The notes under the pieces are model-generated. The model saw only the letters and a list, made by a program, of their open reading frames with translations, ran no database searches and was not told where the DNA came from. A DNA stretch of 64,000 bases from Paraburkholderia sartisoli (GTDB lineage: Bacteria > Pseudomonadota > Gammaproteobacteria > Burkholderiales > Burkholderiaceae). This document shows, piece after piece, positions 32,594-41,786 of this stretch. The position numbers and the translations under genes were made by a program. Every line of letters starts with the position of its first letter. Within the stretch, counting starts at the first letter, position 1. Location of the stretch: positions 186,001 to 250,000 of the forward strand of contig NZ_FNRQ01000005.1 in assembly GCF_900107685.1 (NCBI RefSeq), given 5' to 3'.

Positions 32594-33742
32594 ATGCAAC
32601 ACACGATGAAAGGGCTGACAGCTGCGACGCTCGTCGCGGTCATGTCGCTGGCGGGGACCGCGCAGGCACAAACGGCTGAAGACGTGAAGATCGGCTTTGC
32701 CGGTCCGATGACGGGCGCGCAGGCGCACTACGGCAAGGACTTCCAGAACGGCATCACGCTGGCGGTGGAAGAAGAGAACGCGACGAAGCCGGTAATCGGC
32801 GGCAAGGCGGTGCGCTTCGTGCTCGACTCGGCCGACGACCAGGCTGACCCGCGCACCGGCACGACGGTCGCGCAGAAGCTCGTCGACGACGGCATCAAGG
32901 GCATGCTCGGCCACTTCAACTCGGGTACGACGATCCCGGCTTCGCGCATCTACGCGAACGCGGGCATTCCGGAAATCGCGATGGCGACGGCGCCCGAGTA
33001 CACGCAGCAAGGCTTCAAGACGACGTTCCGCATGATGACCTCCGACACGCAGCAAGGTTCGGTGGCCGGCACGTTCGCCGTGAAGTCGCTCGGCATGAAG
33101 AAGATCGCGATCGTCGACGACCGCACCGCCTACGGCCAGGGTCTGGCTGACCAGTTCGAGAAGGCCGCGAAGGCATCGGGCGCGACGATCATCGCGCGCG
33201 AGTACACGAACGACAAGGCCGTCGACTTCAAGTCGATCCTGACGAAGCTGAAGGCGGCGAACCCGGACCTGATCTATTACGGCGGCGCGGATTCGCAGGC
33301 GGCACCGATGGTCAAGCAGATGAAGACGCTGGGCATGAAGTCGCCGCTGATGGCTGGCGAAATGGTCAAGACGGACACGTTCCTGAAGATCGCGGGTGAC
33401 TCGGCGAACGGCACGGTGGCGTCGCTGGCTGGCCTGCCGCTGGACGAAATGCCGGGCGGCAAGGACTACGTCGCGAGGTACAAGAAGCGCTTCAACGAAG
33501 ACGTGCAGACGTATTCGCCGTACGCGTACGACGGCGCCATGGCGTTGTTCAACGCGATGAAGAAGGCGAACTCGACGGATCCGGCCAAGTATCTGCCGAT
33601 GCTCGCGCAAACGTCGATGCCGGCGGTGACGTCGAAAGACCTCGCTTACGACAGCAAGGGTGACCTGAAGAACGGCGGCATCACGCTGTACAAGGTTGTC
33701 GACGGCAAGTGGACGACGCTGCAAAGCGTGGGCGGCAAGTAA
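32594..33742 (+). CDS. ABC transporter substrate-binding protein, LivK type (orphan)
   Basis: The 382-residue protein has a clear signal peptide (MQHTMKGLTAATLVAVMSLA, cleavage after AQA) and a type-I periplasmic binding domain beginning DVKIGFAGPMTGAQAHYGKD, typical of Leu/Ile/Val or related binding proteins. The ATG follows an AAAGGAGAA site. No permease or ATPase genes adjoin it, so it must share a transporter encoded elsewhere. It lies 88 bp after putA, which raises the possibility of an amino-acid substrate linked to proline metabolism, but that is inference from position. A two-hairpin terminator follows. Confidence 0.9.
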   Translation: MQHTMKGLTAATLVAVMSLAGTAQAQTAEDVKIGFAGPMTGAQAHYGKDFQNGITLAVEEENATKPVIGGKAVRFVLDSADDQADPRTGTTVAQKLVDDGIKGMLGHFNSGTTIPASRIYANAGIPEIAMATAPEYTQQGFKTTFRMMTSDTQQGSVAGTFAVKSLGMKKIAIVDDRTAYGQGLADQFEKAAKASGATIIAREYTNDKAVDFKSILTKLKAANPDLIYYGGADSQAAPMVKQMKTLGMKSPLMAGEMVKTDTFLKIAGDSANGTVASLAGLPLDEMPGGKDYVARYKKRFNEDVQTYSPYAYDGAMALFNAMKKANSTDPAKYLPMLAQTSMPAVTSKDLAYDSKGDLKNGGITLYKVVDGKWTTLQSVGGK

Positions 33743-33793
33743 CGCTACCTGGTCAGATGATAGCGTCGCGAAAACGCGGCGCATGCGTCACAA

Positions 33794-33826
33794 CCCGGAT
33801 CGCAGCGCTTCTCGTTGCGATCCGGG
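33794..33826 (+). repeat. Perfect 11-bp inverted repeat
   Basis: CCCGGATCGCA (33794-33804) and TGCGATCCGGG (33816-33826) pair around an 11-base loop. It stands 51 bp after the binding-protein stop and just before a second, T-tailed hairpin. Confidence 0.6.
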
Positions 33827-33834
33827 CAGCTTCG

Positions 33835-33873
33835 AACACCCTGTGAGCCAGTCTGGCTCCCAGGGTGTTTTTT
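33835..33873 (+). terminator. Intrinsic terminator after the LivK-type gene
   Basis: AACACCCTG (33835-33843) pairs with CAGGGTGTT (33861-33869), and an inner stem GAGCCA/TGGCTC extends it. The hairpin is long and nearly perfect. Ts run to 33873, so it should end the transcript from 32594. Confidence 0.88.
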
Positions 33874-33992
33874 CGTGCGTGGACACCCAGCGCGCCCGCA
33901 ACGTCTTTCCCGCCTCCCTCCTTTTTGTCTCGCAGACCGCACCTCGAATCTCTTAAATAAGCCGATATTCATAAGAAGCGCCTCATTTTCAT

Positions 33993-34020
33993 TTGTTTTG
34001 GATAGCCTGTTTTGTAATCT
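33993..34020 (+). promoter_or_regulatory. Candidate promoter of the fatty-amine cluster
   Basis: TTGTTT (33993-33998) and TAATCT (34015-34020) have a 16-bp spacer in the AT-rich leader. They are about 210 bp before the first gene, so a long leader would result. A TTGACC at about 34079 lacks a good -10 partner. Confidence 0.3.
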
Positions 34021-34229
34021 CCAAAACCTTGATCCAGATTCAACCATCTGATTTACGGGCGACGTGGCTAGCAGTTAATCTTGACCGCATCGAAGTCCTA
34101 CATCACGCCCATATTGCTTAGTAACGCTAATAATATCCCGTTGATGTTTCGACTGGTTGAGACGGAAGGAACGAGGATCTGGAATTTGAAACGCCTTCGA
34201 GGCGCGGCTTGATTCGCCTGATTCAGAAA

Positions 34230-37157
34230 ATGGATGGTTCAGTGTCAATAAAGACAGAGCGGGAAATAACTGCATGGTTGATCGCCTATACACGAGCGCA
34301 TTTCAACGCTGTATGGCAAGGCGAAACGGCCAGTCTGGCTGATCTGGGTATCGACTCGCTGTCGGGTGCCGAGTTGCTCAGCTCGCTGGAACGATGGCTT
34401 GAGATTTCGATCCCGGTCGACTTTCTTGAATACGTAACCGAATCGACCGAACTGGTCAGTGCGCTGGTCGAACTGCAGCAGGCACCGAAATCCGGTTCAG
34501 GTTCCGCAAGCGCGTTTGAGTCTTTCGTGAATCCCTGGCTGGCTAAAAAGCTCGCGCAGATCCACATGGACAGGTCGTTCGTGCGCGCCGATGGTGCGTA
34601 TCTTTACGACCAGGAAGGCGAAGCATATCTCGACTTCCTGGCGCAATACGGCGCTGTTCCGTTCGGCCACCATCCCGAGGATATCTGGAAGGCGGTCGAC
34701 GCGCTGCGCGCCGATGCGGAGCCGGTTTTCGCGCAGCCATCCTGTCTCGTGTCGGCTGGACTTCTCGCAGAGCGGTTGATACAACTGGCACCGCCCGGGC
34801 TTCGATATGTGACGTTCACGAACAGCGGCGCGGAGTCGGTGGAAGCCGCGCTCAAGATGGCCCGTCACGCCACGGGGCGAACGCACATCCTCTCGACGAA
34901 GAATGCCTTCCACGGCAAGACGTTCGGCGCATTATCGGCCACGGGAAAGTCGGACTATCAATCGCATTTCGGCTTGCCGCTGGCAGGATTCGACCATATC
35001 GAGTACGGCAACGCCGCCGCGCTCGACCAGCATCTCGCTTCCCGGCCAGGCGTCCATGCCGCGTTCATCGTCGAACCCATCCAGGGCGAGGGCGGTGTTC
35101 ACGTGCCGCCGAAAGGGTATCTGGCCGCGGTCGAGACAATTTGCCGGCGGCATGGGGTCTTGCTGATTGTCGATGAAGTACAGACCGGACTCGGGCGTAC
35201 CGGTGCGATGTTCGCCTGCGAGTACGAAGGCGTGCGCCCAGACATCCTCCTGCTGTCGAAGGCGCTGGGTGGTGGCCTAGTACCGGTCGGCGCAGTGCTG
35301 TGTACCGAGGCCGCATACAGCGAGAAGTTCGCTTTAAAACACTCGTCGACGTTTGCGGGCAACGCGCTGGCGTCGCGCGTCGGGCTCGCCACGCTGGAGC
35401 GGCTCACGCGCAACGGAGGCGAATTACTGTGTCACGTGCGCGTCGAAGGCGCATATCTGAAGCAGCGACTGGAGGCGATGCGCGCGCGCTTTCCGTTTTT
35501 GATCGAAGAGATCCGCGGACAAGGATTCATGCTGGGTATCCGGCTGAGTGCGGATCGCGCTCGCTGGCCGGAGAATTTCCTCGGCATCGCCGCGCAGGAG
35601 AGCGAACTGGCTCAGTTTGTCGCGAGCTACCTGCTGAACGTCGAGCGCATCCGCTTCGCGCCGACGCTCAATCGTGGAGACGTACTGCGCGTCCAGCCGC
35701 CGCTGACGGCGACGCGCGAGCATTGCGACAGGGCGGCCGATGCGCTCGAACGCGCGTTGAGCGTGCTGGCGAGCCGCGATACCGGCAGGTTCTATCGTGC
35801 GCTGCTGCGGCGCGAGGCGCCCGCATGCATGGCAGTCGGGGTGGCCGGCAAGGCTGAGACAGCCGGGTTGCCCGCGATCACCGAAGTCACGCCGCCGCTT
35901 CTCCTTTCGCGCGGTGCGGCAGACGAACATCGCTTCGGGTTTCTGATTCACCCGCTCGACGCGCAGAGCTATGCCGACTATGACCCCGGCCTGAACAGCC
36001 TGAACGCGGATGAACTGGCGGAGTTCGCGGCAAGCATGGACGGCCTGATCGATCCCGTCGTCGGCTCCAGCGCGCGGATCGAGTCGCCGGCAGGTGCGAA
36101 AGCGCGGGGCGATTTCATCATGATCAGTCACACGGCGGCGCAGTTGCGTCAGCTTTCCCAGCACGAGGCCATCGCGGTGCTGAAGCGCGGCATCAGGCTC
36201 GCGTTCGAACGCGGCGCGCGGATAGTCGGCCTCGGTGCCTATACGTCCGTGGTCAGCGGCGGCGGCGCGCAATTGCTGAATCCGGACGTTGCGTTGACAT
36301 CGGGCAACTCTTACACCGTCGCCGCAGGCGTCGAAGCACTCGACGACGTCATGCACCGCACGGGCCGTCCGTGGGACGCGAGTACGGCGGCGGTCATCGG
36401 CGCGGCGGGTGCGATTGGATCGTGCATGGCGGTTCTTTTGTCGCGCCGTGCCGCGCGAATGTTGCTGATCGGCAATCCGGCGCACGCACGTCAGATCGGG
36501 CGCGCCCGGCTTCTTGCAGTGGCACGCATGATCGTCGAGGGAGCGCTTTCGACATGCGACGAAATCGTTCTCCCCGATTCTGTTGCCGCACAGATCAGGC
36601 GCGCCGCGGCGCACATGAACGTCGCTTCGGGTCAACCCGACACCGATGCCTTGATCGCACAGCTGGAAGAGCAGGAGACGCTCATGCTCACAGGCGACAT
36701 CCGGGTACTTGGCGAGGCGGACGTCGCGCTCGCGGCAACCAGTTTTCCCGGCGACGTCATTGACGAAGCCCTGCTGCGGCCGGGAACCATCGTGTGCGAC
36801 ATATCGCGGCCGCGCTCCATTCCGGCTTCGATTGTCGATCGCCGTCCCGACGTACTCGTGATCGACGGCGGAATCATCGCGTTGCCGGGTTCCTCGCGGA
36901 TTGGTCCGTATGGCATCGCGCCCGGCACGGCGTTCGCGTGCATGGCCGAAACGATGCTGCTCGCACTCGAAGGACGTTTCGAGAACGTGAGCATCGGCAA
37001 CACGCTGGATGTGCGGGAGATCTCGCGGCAACGGCAACTCGCACGCAAGCACGGTTTCGCCCTGGCGGGGCTCCAAAGCTTCGGCCGGCCGCTCGCGGAA
37101 GACCAGTGGCAACGCTTCATCGGGTTCACCGCGCAACGCGCACTGCCACTCGCCTGA
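34230..37157 (+). CDS. Fusion enzyme: acyl carrier protein - class III aminotransferase - acyl-ACP-reductase-like domain
   Basis: The 975-residue protein has three parts. Residues 1-90 are an ACP with phosphopantetheine site Ser43 (LGIDSLSGAELL). Residues about 105-530 are a class III PLP aminotransferase (HRFT-type NSGAESVEAALKMARHATGR, VDEVQTGLGRTG, PLP lysine Lys344 in LLSKALGGG). Residues about 565-975 resemble cyanobacterial long-chain acyl-ACP reductase: FGFLIHPLD, GLGAYTSVVSGGG, SGNSYTVAAG and NADP motif GAAGAIG at 724-730. The cyanobacterial catalytic Cys position seems to be Gly here, but Cys856 (IVCDISRP) lies four residues on. Predicted role: hold an acyl chain, reduce it to an aldehyde and transaminate it to a fatty amine. 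The start (ATG 34230) lacks a strong ribosome site; TTG 34209 and GTG 34242 are alternatives. Confidence 0.85.
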   Translation: MDGSVSIKTEREITAWLIAYTRAHFNAVWQGETASLADLGIDSLSGAELLSSLERWLEISIPVDFLEYVTESTELVSALVELQQAPKSGSGSASAFESFVNPWLAKKLAQIHMDRSFVRADGAYLYDQEGEAYLDFLAQYGAVPFGHHPEDIWKAVDALRADAEPVFAQPSCLVSAGLLAERLIQLAPPGLRYVTFTNSGAESVEAALKMARHATGRTHILSTKNAFHGKTFGALSATGKSDYQSHFGLPLAGFDHIEYGNAAALDQHLASRPGVHAAFIVEPIQGEGGVHVPPKGYLAAVETICRRHGVLLIVDEVQTGLGRTGAMFACEYEGVRPDILLLSKALGGGLVPVGAVLCTEAAYSEKFALKHSSTFAGNALASRVGLATLERLTRNGGELLCHVRVEGAYLKQRLEAMRARFPFLIEEIRGQGFMLGIRLSADRARWPENFLGIAAQESELAQFVASYLLNVERIRFAPTLNRGDVLRVQPPLTATREHCDRAADALERALSVLASRDTGRFYRALLRREAPACMAVGVAGKAETAGLPAITEVTPPLLLSRGAADEHRFGFLIHPLDAQSYADYDPGLNSLNADELAEFAASMDGLIDPVVGSSARIESPAGAKARGDFIMISHTAAQLRQLSQHEAIAVLKRGIRLAFERGARIVGLGAYTSVVSGGGAQLLNPDVALTSGNSYTVAAGVEALDDVMHRTGRPWDASTAAVIGAAGAIGSCMAVLLSRRAARMLLIGNPAHARQIGRARLLAVARMIVEGALSTCDEIVLPDSVAAQIRRAAAHMNVASGQPDTDALIAQLEEQETLMLTGDIRVLGEADVALAATSFPGDVIDEALLRPGTIVCDISRPRSIPASIVDRRPDVLVIDGGIIALPGSSRIGPYGIAPGTAFACMAETMLLALEGRFENVSIGNTLDVREISRQRQLARKHGFALAGLQSFGRPLAEDQWQRFIGFTAQRALPLA

Positions 37158-37193
37158 GCCGTGCATCGACCTATCCGTTTCAAGGAGATTCCC

Positions 37194-39023
37194 ATGACCG
37201 CGTCGAACCCACCGCTCCAGCTTCTGGTTCCGGCCGCACCGTACGGCAGTTCGAACCTCGTCGAAATCGCGCGCGGCCACGCGCATGCGAACCCGGCTGG
37301 CCGGCCGTTTACCTACATCGACTATTCGGGCTCGCAGCCCGAAGACCAGTCGATCACTTACCTGCGCTTCGATCAGCGAGCGAGGCAGATTGCCGCGCTG
37401 CTGCAAACCTCGTGCAAACCGGGCGACCGCGTACTGCTGCTTTACCCAGCGGGGCTCGACTATCTGTGCGCGCTGTTCGGCTGCCTGTATGCCGGCATGA
37501 CGGGCGTGCCCGCGTACCCGCCGCTGAACCCACGTCTGCGAGACCGCCTTGCTGCCGTCGCACACGATTGCGGCGCGAGCGCCGCGCTGACGACAGCCGC
37601 AACGCTCACCCAGCTGGACGACGAGGCCGGACCGCTCGCCCGGTTGCGCTGGTTCGCGACCGATATCGATCTCGCTGTCGGGGGGCGCGAAGACGAATGG
37701 CGCGATCCGCATACAGGTCGAGATCAGCTCGCGATCCTGCAATACACGTCGGGTTCCACGGGCGCGCCGAAAGGCGTCAAGGTCACGCACGGCAATCTGC
37801 TGCACAACGTCTACCTGATCGCATTGCATCTGCAGTTCAGACCCGGCGATCACCATCTGACCTGGCTGCCGCCCTATCACGACATGGGGCTGATCGGAGC
37901 GATGATGGGGTCATTCTGCGCGGGCGTGCCGGTCAGCTTCATGGCGCCGGCCGCTTTCCTGCGCCGCCCGGAGCGATGGCTCAGTGAATTGTCGAAGCGA
38001 CGTTGCACCCTGAGCGGCGCGCCCAATTTCGCTTACGAGTTGTGTGTCGACAAGGTTCCGGACGAAACGCTCGAAACACTGGATCTGTCGAGCTGGGAGC
38101 TGGCGTATTCCGGCGCTGAGCCTGTGCGGGCCGACACGTTGAACCGTTTCGCCGAACGCTTCGGACCGTACGGGTTCCGGCGCAGTGCGTTCTATCCCTG
38201 CTATGGCATGGCGGAGACCACGCTCTTCGTGACGGGCAAGCGGCGCGACGAACCGCCCCGCACGCTGTCGATCGACAGCGTCGCCTACGCGAACGACGCG
38301 CGGGCCATCGCACAGGTGGGCACACCGCTCGATACGCCGGCGCGCGAACTGGTCAGTTGCGGCAGGCCAGCAACCGGTCTCGACGTGCGCATCGTCGATC
38401 CGGACACGGCACTCGAGTGTGCCGATGGATGCATCGGCGAAATCTGGGTCGCGGGGCCGTCAGTGACAGCGGGATATTGGGAGCGCCCGTCCTTGACTGC
38501 CGAGGTATTCGGTGCCCGCATGCGCAACCGCGCGGATGCCTACCTGAAGACGGGCGACCTCGGGTTCATGCATGAGGGCGAACTGTATGTCAGCGGCCGT
38601 CTCAAGGACCTGATCATCATTCGCGGCGTCAATCACTATCCGCACGATATCGAACGTACCGTCGACCGGTGCCACGAGGCGATGCGCCCGGGGTGCGGCA
38701 TCGCGTTTGGCATCACCGCCGGCAATGAGGATCACCTCGTGCTTGCGCAGGAAATCAACCGGCGCGATGCGCTTCGCGCGGATGAGATCGCCGCCTGCAT
38801 GCGCGACGCCATCTACAGGCATCACGGCATCCAGCCCTACGCGATCGTTCTGATTGCCAATGGCAGCATTCCCAAGACAACGAGCGGCAAGCTGTCGCGC
38901 CGTCCTTGTCGCGAGCAGTTCCTCGAAGGCCGTCTTCAGGTCGTCGCGCAATGGATTAACCCGCGTTTCGCCCATACGGCTACGGCCCGCGACGCGCGGC
39001 ACGAAACGCCGCTTTCCGCCTGA
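37194..39023 (+). CDS. Fatty acyl-AMP ligase (FAAL)
   Basis: The 609-residue ANL enzyme has P-loop YTSGSTGAPKGVKVTH (from about residue 184), LTWLPPYHDMGLIGAMM, the YGMAETT motif and GRLKDLIIIRGVNHYPHDIE. The HDMGLIG phrase and overall text are typical of FAALs, which adenylate a fatty acid and pass it to an ACP, as opposed to acyl-CoA synthetases. The obvious acceptor is Ser43 of the ACP domain in the preceding gene, 36 bp upstream. A CAAGGAGAT ribosome site decides the ATG at 37194. The C-terminal lysine motif KTTSGKLSRRPC is intact. Confidence 0.9.
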   Translation: MTASNPPLQLLVPAAPYGSSNLVEIARGHAHANPAGRPFTYIDYSGSQPEDQSITYLRFDQRARQIAALLQTSCKPGDRVLLLYPAGLDYLCALFGCLYAGMTGVPAYPPLNPRLRDRLAAVAHDCGASAALTTAATLTQLDDEAGPLARLRWFATDIDLAVGGREDEWRDPHTGRDQLAILQYTSGSTGAPKGVKVTHGNLLHNVYLIALHLQFRPGDHHLTWLPPYHDMGLIGAMMGSFCAGVPVSFMAPAAFLRRPERWLSELSKRRCTLSGAPNFAYELCVDKVPDETLETLDLSSWELAYSGAEPVRADTLNRFAERFGPYGFRRSAFYPCYGMAETTLFVTGKRRDEPPRTLSIDSVAYANDARAIAQVGTPLDTPARELVSCGRPATGLDVRIVDPDTALECADGCIGEIWVAGPSVTAGYWERPSLTAEVFGARMRNRADAYLKTGDLGFMHEGELYVSGRLKDLIIIRGVNHYPHDIERTVDRCHEAMRPGCGIAFGITAGNEDHLVLAQEINRRDALRADEIAACMRDAIYRHHGIQPYAIVLIANGSIPKTTSGKLSRRPCREQFLEGRLQVVAQWINPRFAHTATARDARHETPLSA

Positions 39024-39054
39024 ACCGGTTCGCCCCTTTTTCCAGGAGATTTTC

Positions 39055-40293
39055 ATGTCAGCGCTTTCTCCGGACACGGCCGCTTTTGCCCCCGCGTTCG
39101 ATCCGCTTGTTCCTCATCCCCTGCACGTGCGCAATCCCTATCACGTCTATGCGCAGCTACGCGAGCACGCGCCGATGTATCGCTCGCCCCATGGCGTATG
39201 GATTGCCAGCCGGCACAGCGAAGTCTCGTTCATGCTGAAGGACGCCCATTTCGGGCGCGGGTACTTCTACTTCGAAAACATGTCGAAGCGGCTCGGCCCG
39301 GGCATCGTCGATCAGCCAGTGTACGCATCGGCCCGCAACATGATGGTGATGAAAGATGGCGAAGATCACCTGCGCGTGCGCAATGCGGTGGCACGTGGTT
39401 TCTCCCATAAGCGGATCGAGGCGATGCGACCGTTCATGCGGTCGGTGATGAGCGATCTGGTCGACGCGGCGCTCAAAAAGACGGCATTCGACGTGATGCT
39501 GGATCTTGCTTTTCCCTTGCCAAGCGCGGTGATCTGCCACCTGATCGGCATTCCCGAACAGGACTGGCCGAAGTTCAGCCGGCGCAGTGCCAACGGTTCG
39601 CGCGCGCTCGAGCCCGCGCCATTGAGTCCCCTGGAACTGTTCGAACAGAACAGGGCCGTCAACGAAGCTCATGCGTATTTTCAATGGCTGATCGAATTGC
39701 GTCGGCGCGAGCCCGGTGACGATCTGACGTCGCTGCTCATTGCGGCCGAAGCGGACGGTCTGATAACGCGCGCCGAGACGATAGACAACCTGCGGATGAT
39801 GTTCGTCGGCGGTCAGGAGACGACGGTGAACACGATCGGCAATGGACTACTTGCGCTGTACCGGCACCCGGACCAGCTTCGCGCGCTGAAAAGCGACATG
39901 GCACTGCTGCCCGACGCGGTCACCGAGATGGTTCGCTACGATTCGGCCGTGCAGATGACGCCGCGCCAGGCACGCGAGGACATCGAGGTCGCGGGGGCGT
40001 CGATCAAGGCTGGCGAAACGATCCTGTGCATCGTGGCGTCGGCGAACCGCGATTCGGCGGCGTGGCCGGAGGCCGAAAGTTTCGACATCTCGCGCAGGAA
40101 CAGCTACCCGCTTTCGTTCGGCGGTGGTCCGCACTACTGCCTTGGCGCGCAACTCGGCCAGGTGGAAACGGAGGTCGCATTGCAAACGATTTTCGAACGC
40201 CTGCCGGATCTCAAACCGGAGATCGACAATCCACGCTGGCTGCCTGGCACCGTGGTGTTTCGCGGGTTGCAGTCCCTGCCCGCTACCGCGTGA
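39055..40293 (+). CDS. Cytochrome P450
   Basis: The 412-residue soluble bacterial P450 shows the I-helix oxygen motif VGGQETTVN, the K-helix ExxR (Glu291, Arg294 in EMVRYDS) and the haem-ligand loop FGGGPHYCLGAQLG with Cys362. It should hydroxylate, desaturate or otherwise oxidise the acyl or alkyl chain made by the cluster. No ferredoxin or reductase gene is in the cluster, so redox partners come from elsewhere. CCAGGAGAT precedes the ATG at 39055; the gap from the FAAL gene is 31 bp. Confidence 0.93.
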   Translation: MSALSPDTAAFAPAFDPLVPHPLHVRNPYHVYAQLREHAPMYRSPHGVWIASRHSEVSFMLKDAHFGRGYFYFENMSKRLGPGIVDQPVYASARNMMVMKDGEDHLRVRNAVARGFSHKRIEAMRPFMRSVMSDLVDAALKKTAFDVMLDLAFPLPSAVICHLIGIPEQDWPKFSRRSANGSRALEPAPLSPLELFEQNRAVNEAHAYFQWLIELRRREPGDDLTSLLIAAEADGLITRAETIDNLRMMFVGGQETTVNTIGNGLLALYRHPDQLRALKSDMALLPDAVTEMVRYDSAVQMTPRQAREDIEVAGASIKAGETILCIVASANRDSAAWPEAESFDISRRNSYPLSFGGGPHYCLGAQLGQVETEVALQTIFERLPDLKPEIDNPRWLPGTVVFRGLQSLPATA

Positions 40294-40306
40294 CACGGAG
40301 CTTCCC

Positions 40307-40951
40307 ATGATTCGCAAATTCATGACGGGACTCGTCGCGGTGACGCTTGTCTTTCTCGTGCCTGCCGCGGTTCTTCAGCCCGCCGCGCTCGCTTCGCCGA
40401 AGCTCTGGGCGATGGTGGGGGCCGGACTGCTCGCTTCACTGACACAGCCTGCCTATAGCCCGCTCGATCGCGATGCGCCGCCCGAGGATCGAGGCACCGC
40501 GAAGCAACTCGTATGGACGGTATATCTGACGTTGCTGGGCGGGGTGGTCGAATGTCTGGTGTGGCGTTATCCGGCAAGCATGATCTGGGACACGCTTGCC
40601 ATCGCCGCGTTCGCGATTGCTATCGCCGGCGCGCTACTGCGCGCATGGGCCGTTGCGGAGCTCGGACGCTTCTTCACCTGGCACGTGCGCGTGCAGTCAG
40701 GCCAGCAGGTGATTTCGAGCGGTCCGTATCGCCTGATGCGTCACCCGAGCTACACGGGTGCGTGGTTCCTCTACACCGGCATGCTGCTCGCGATGCATGC
40801 ACCGGTCTCCGCCGCGCTGGCCGGTGTGCTGCTACTGGCCGCTTTTGTACGACGCATCCGCTATGAAGAAAGTTTGATGCTGCAGACGTTCGGCGCGCAG
40901 TACATCACCTATTGCGGCCGCGTGAAGCGGCTGGTTCCGCTCGTCTGGTAA
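40307..40951 (+). CDS. Isoprenylcysteine carboxyl methyltransferase (ICMT)-like membrane methyltransferase
   Basis: The 214-residue membrane protein has several hydrophobic spans and the C-terminal ICMT/PEMT pattern: ELGRFFTWHVRV, ISSGPYRLMRHPSYTG and RIRYEESLMLQTFG. Family members use SAM to methylate carboxylates or amines at the membrane. In this operon the target is likely to be the lipid-like product, either O- or N-methylated. It starts 13 bp after the P450 stop with an ACGGAGC site. Confidence 0.75.
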   Translation: MIRKFMTGLVAVTLVFLVPAAVLQPAALASPKLWAMVGAGLLASLTQPAYSPLDRDAPPEDRGTAKQLVWTVYLTLLGGVVECLVWRYPASMIWDTLAIAAFAIAIAGALLRAWAVAELGRFFTWHVRVQSGQQVISSGPYRLMRHPSYTGAWFLYTGMLLAMHAPVSAALAGVLLLAAFVRRIRYEESLMLQTFGAQYITYCGRVKRLVPLVW

Positions 40952-40972
40952 CTCTGGAAATAAACGACCTCT

Positions 40973-41776
40973 ATGTTCATTCTTCATCATTCGCCATTTT
41001 CCGTTGCATCGCAGAAGGTCCGGCTCGCACTCGCCGAGAAGCAGCTCGAATGGAGCGATCGCATCGTGGATCTCCTTGCCGGCGAGCATTGCAGCGAAGC
41101 CTTCCGTCGTCTGAACGGGCGGGCGGAAGTACCGGTGCTCGAACACAACGGGCTTGTATTGACCGAGTCGTGGTTCATCTGCGAATACCTCGACGAAGCG
41201 TTTCCGCAATACCCGTTGATGCCCGTCGCGCCTGCGCATCGTTATGCCGCGCGGCAATGGAACCACTGGATCGACCGCGAACTGCACCACGCATCGGGTG
41301 TTGTGACGTGGGCGGTGCTGGCGCGTCCGCTGCTGTTGCAGCAGCCGTCCGGGGCGGTCAACGCCCTGCTGCAGGCGATACCTGATGCGTCGGTGCGCAC
41401 GTGGCGCCGTAGCGTGCTGGAGCACGGACTCGATGCGCCGGAACTGCGGGACTGTATTGACCGGCATCGCGCATTCTTCATGCGCATGGAAGCACAGCTC
41501 GCGGACGCCCATGCGTGGCTCGCCGGGCCGGCCTGCAGTCTCGCCGATCTTGCCGCGTTGCCTTATGTGATGCGCGCGGAGCACGTGGGCCTCGGCGATC
41601 TGATGACGTTCGAATCGCATCCACATCTGCGTTCCTGGTACATGCGAATGCTGACACGACCGTCCATGCAGCCATCGTTCGTACGTTATCTCGATCCCGA
41701 ACTGCAGGCGCTCATGACGAAGCTTGTGGTGGCGGCGCACCCGAAGCTTGGACAGCTCATGCAGCAGACGGACTGA
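40973..41776 (+). CDS. Glutathione S-transferase family protein
   Basis: The 267-residue protein has an N-terminal thioredoxin-like GST domain (HHSPFSVASQKVRLALAEK, then AEVPVLEHNGLVLTES with the cis-proline and glutathione-binding ES). A longer, all-helical C-terminal domain follows, with SLADLAALPYVMRAEH. It could add glutathione to or isomerise a reactive pathway intermediate, or protect the cell from one. The C-terminal domain is larger than usual (GSTs are about 200-230 residues). It lies 21 bp after the ICMT-like gene. Confidence 0.82.
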   Translation: MFILHHSPFSVASQKVRLALAEKQLEWSDRIVDLLAGEHCSEAFRRLNGRAEVPVLEHNGLVLTESWFICEYLDEAFPQYPLMPVAPAHRYAARQWNHWIDRELHHASGVVTWAVLARPLLLQQPSGAVNALLQAIPDASVRTWRRSVLEHGLDAPELRDCIDRHRAFFMRMEAQLADAHAWLAGPACSLADLAALPYVMRAEHVGLGDLMTFESHPHLRSWYMRMLTRPSMQPSFVRYLDPELQALMTKLVVAAHPKLGQLMQQTD

Positions 41777-41786
41777 AGAGGGCGCC

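Larger units (their letters stand above)
33743..34229. other. 487-bp intergenic region: terminators, then AT-rich leader of the fatty-amine cluster
   Basis: The left part holds two hairpins (33794-33826 and 33835-33873). The right part (about 33940-34200) is markedly AT-rich for this genome and contains at least one promoter-like pair (33993-34020). No coding frame with plausible codon use is present. Confidence 0.6.

Noticed and set aside
33745..34047. A 100-codon minus-strand frame in the gap before the fatty-amine cluster
   Set aside because: It reads straight through two strong hairpins including a T-tailed terminator, and its translation is repetitive and basic with no ribosome site.
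37194..39023. Calling the second cluster gene an acyl-CoA synthetase (FadD)
   Set aside because: The LPPYHDMGLIG phrase, overall text and adjacency to an ACP domain fit FAALs; acyl-CoA synthetases such as the one at 18965-20695 look different.
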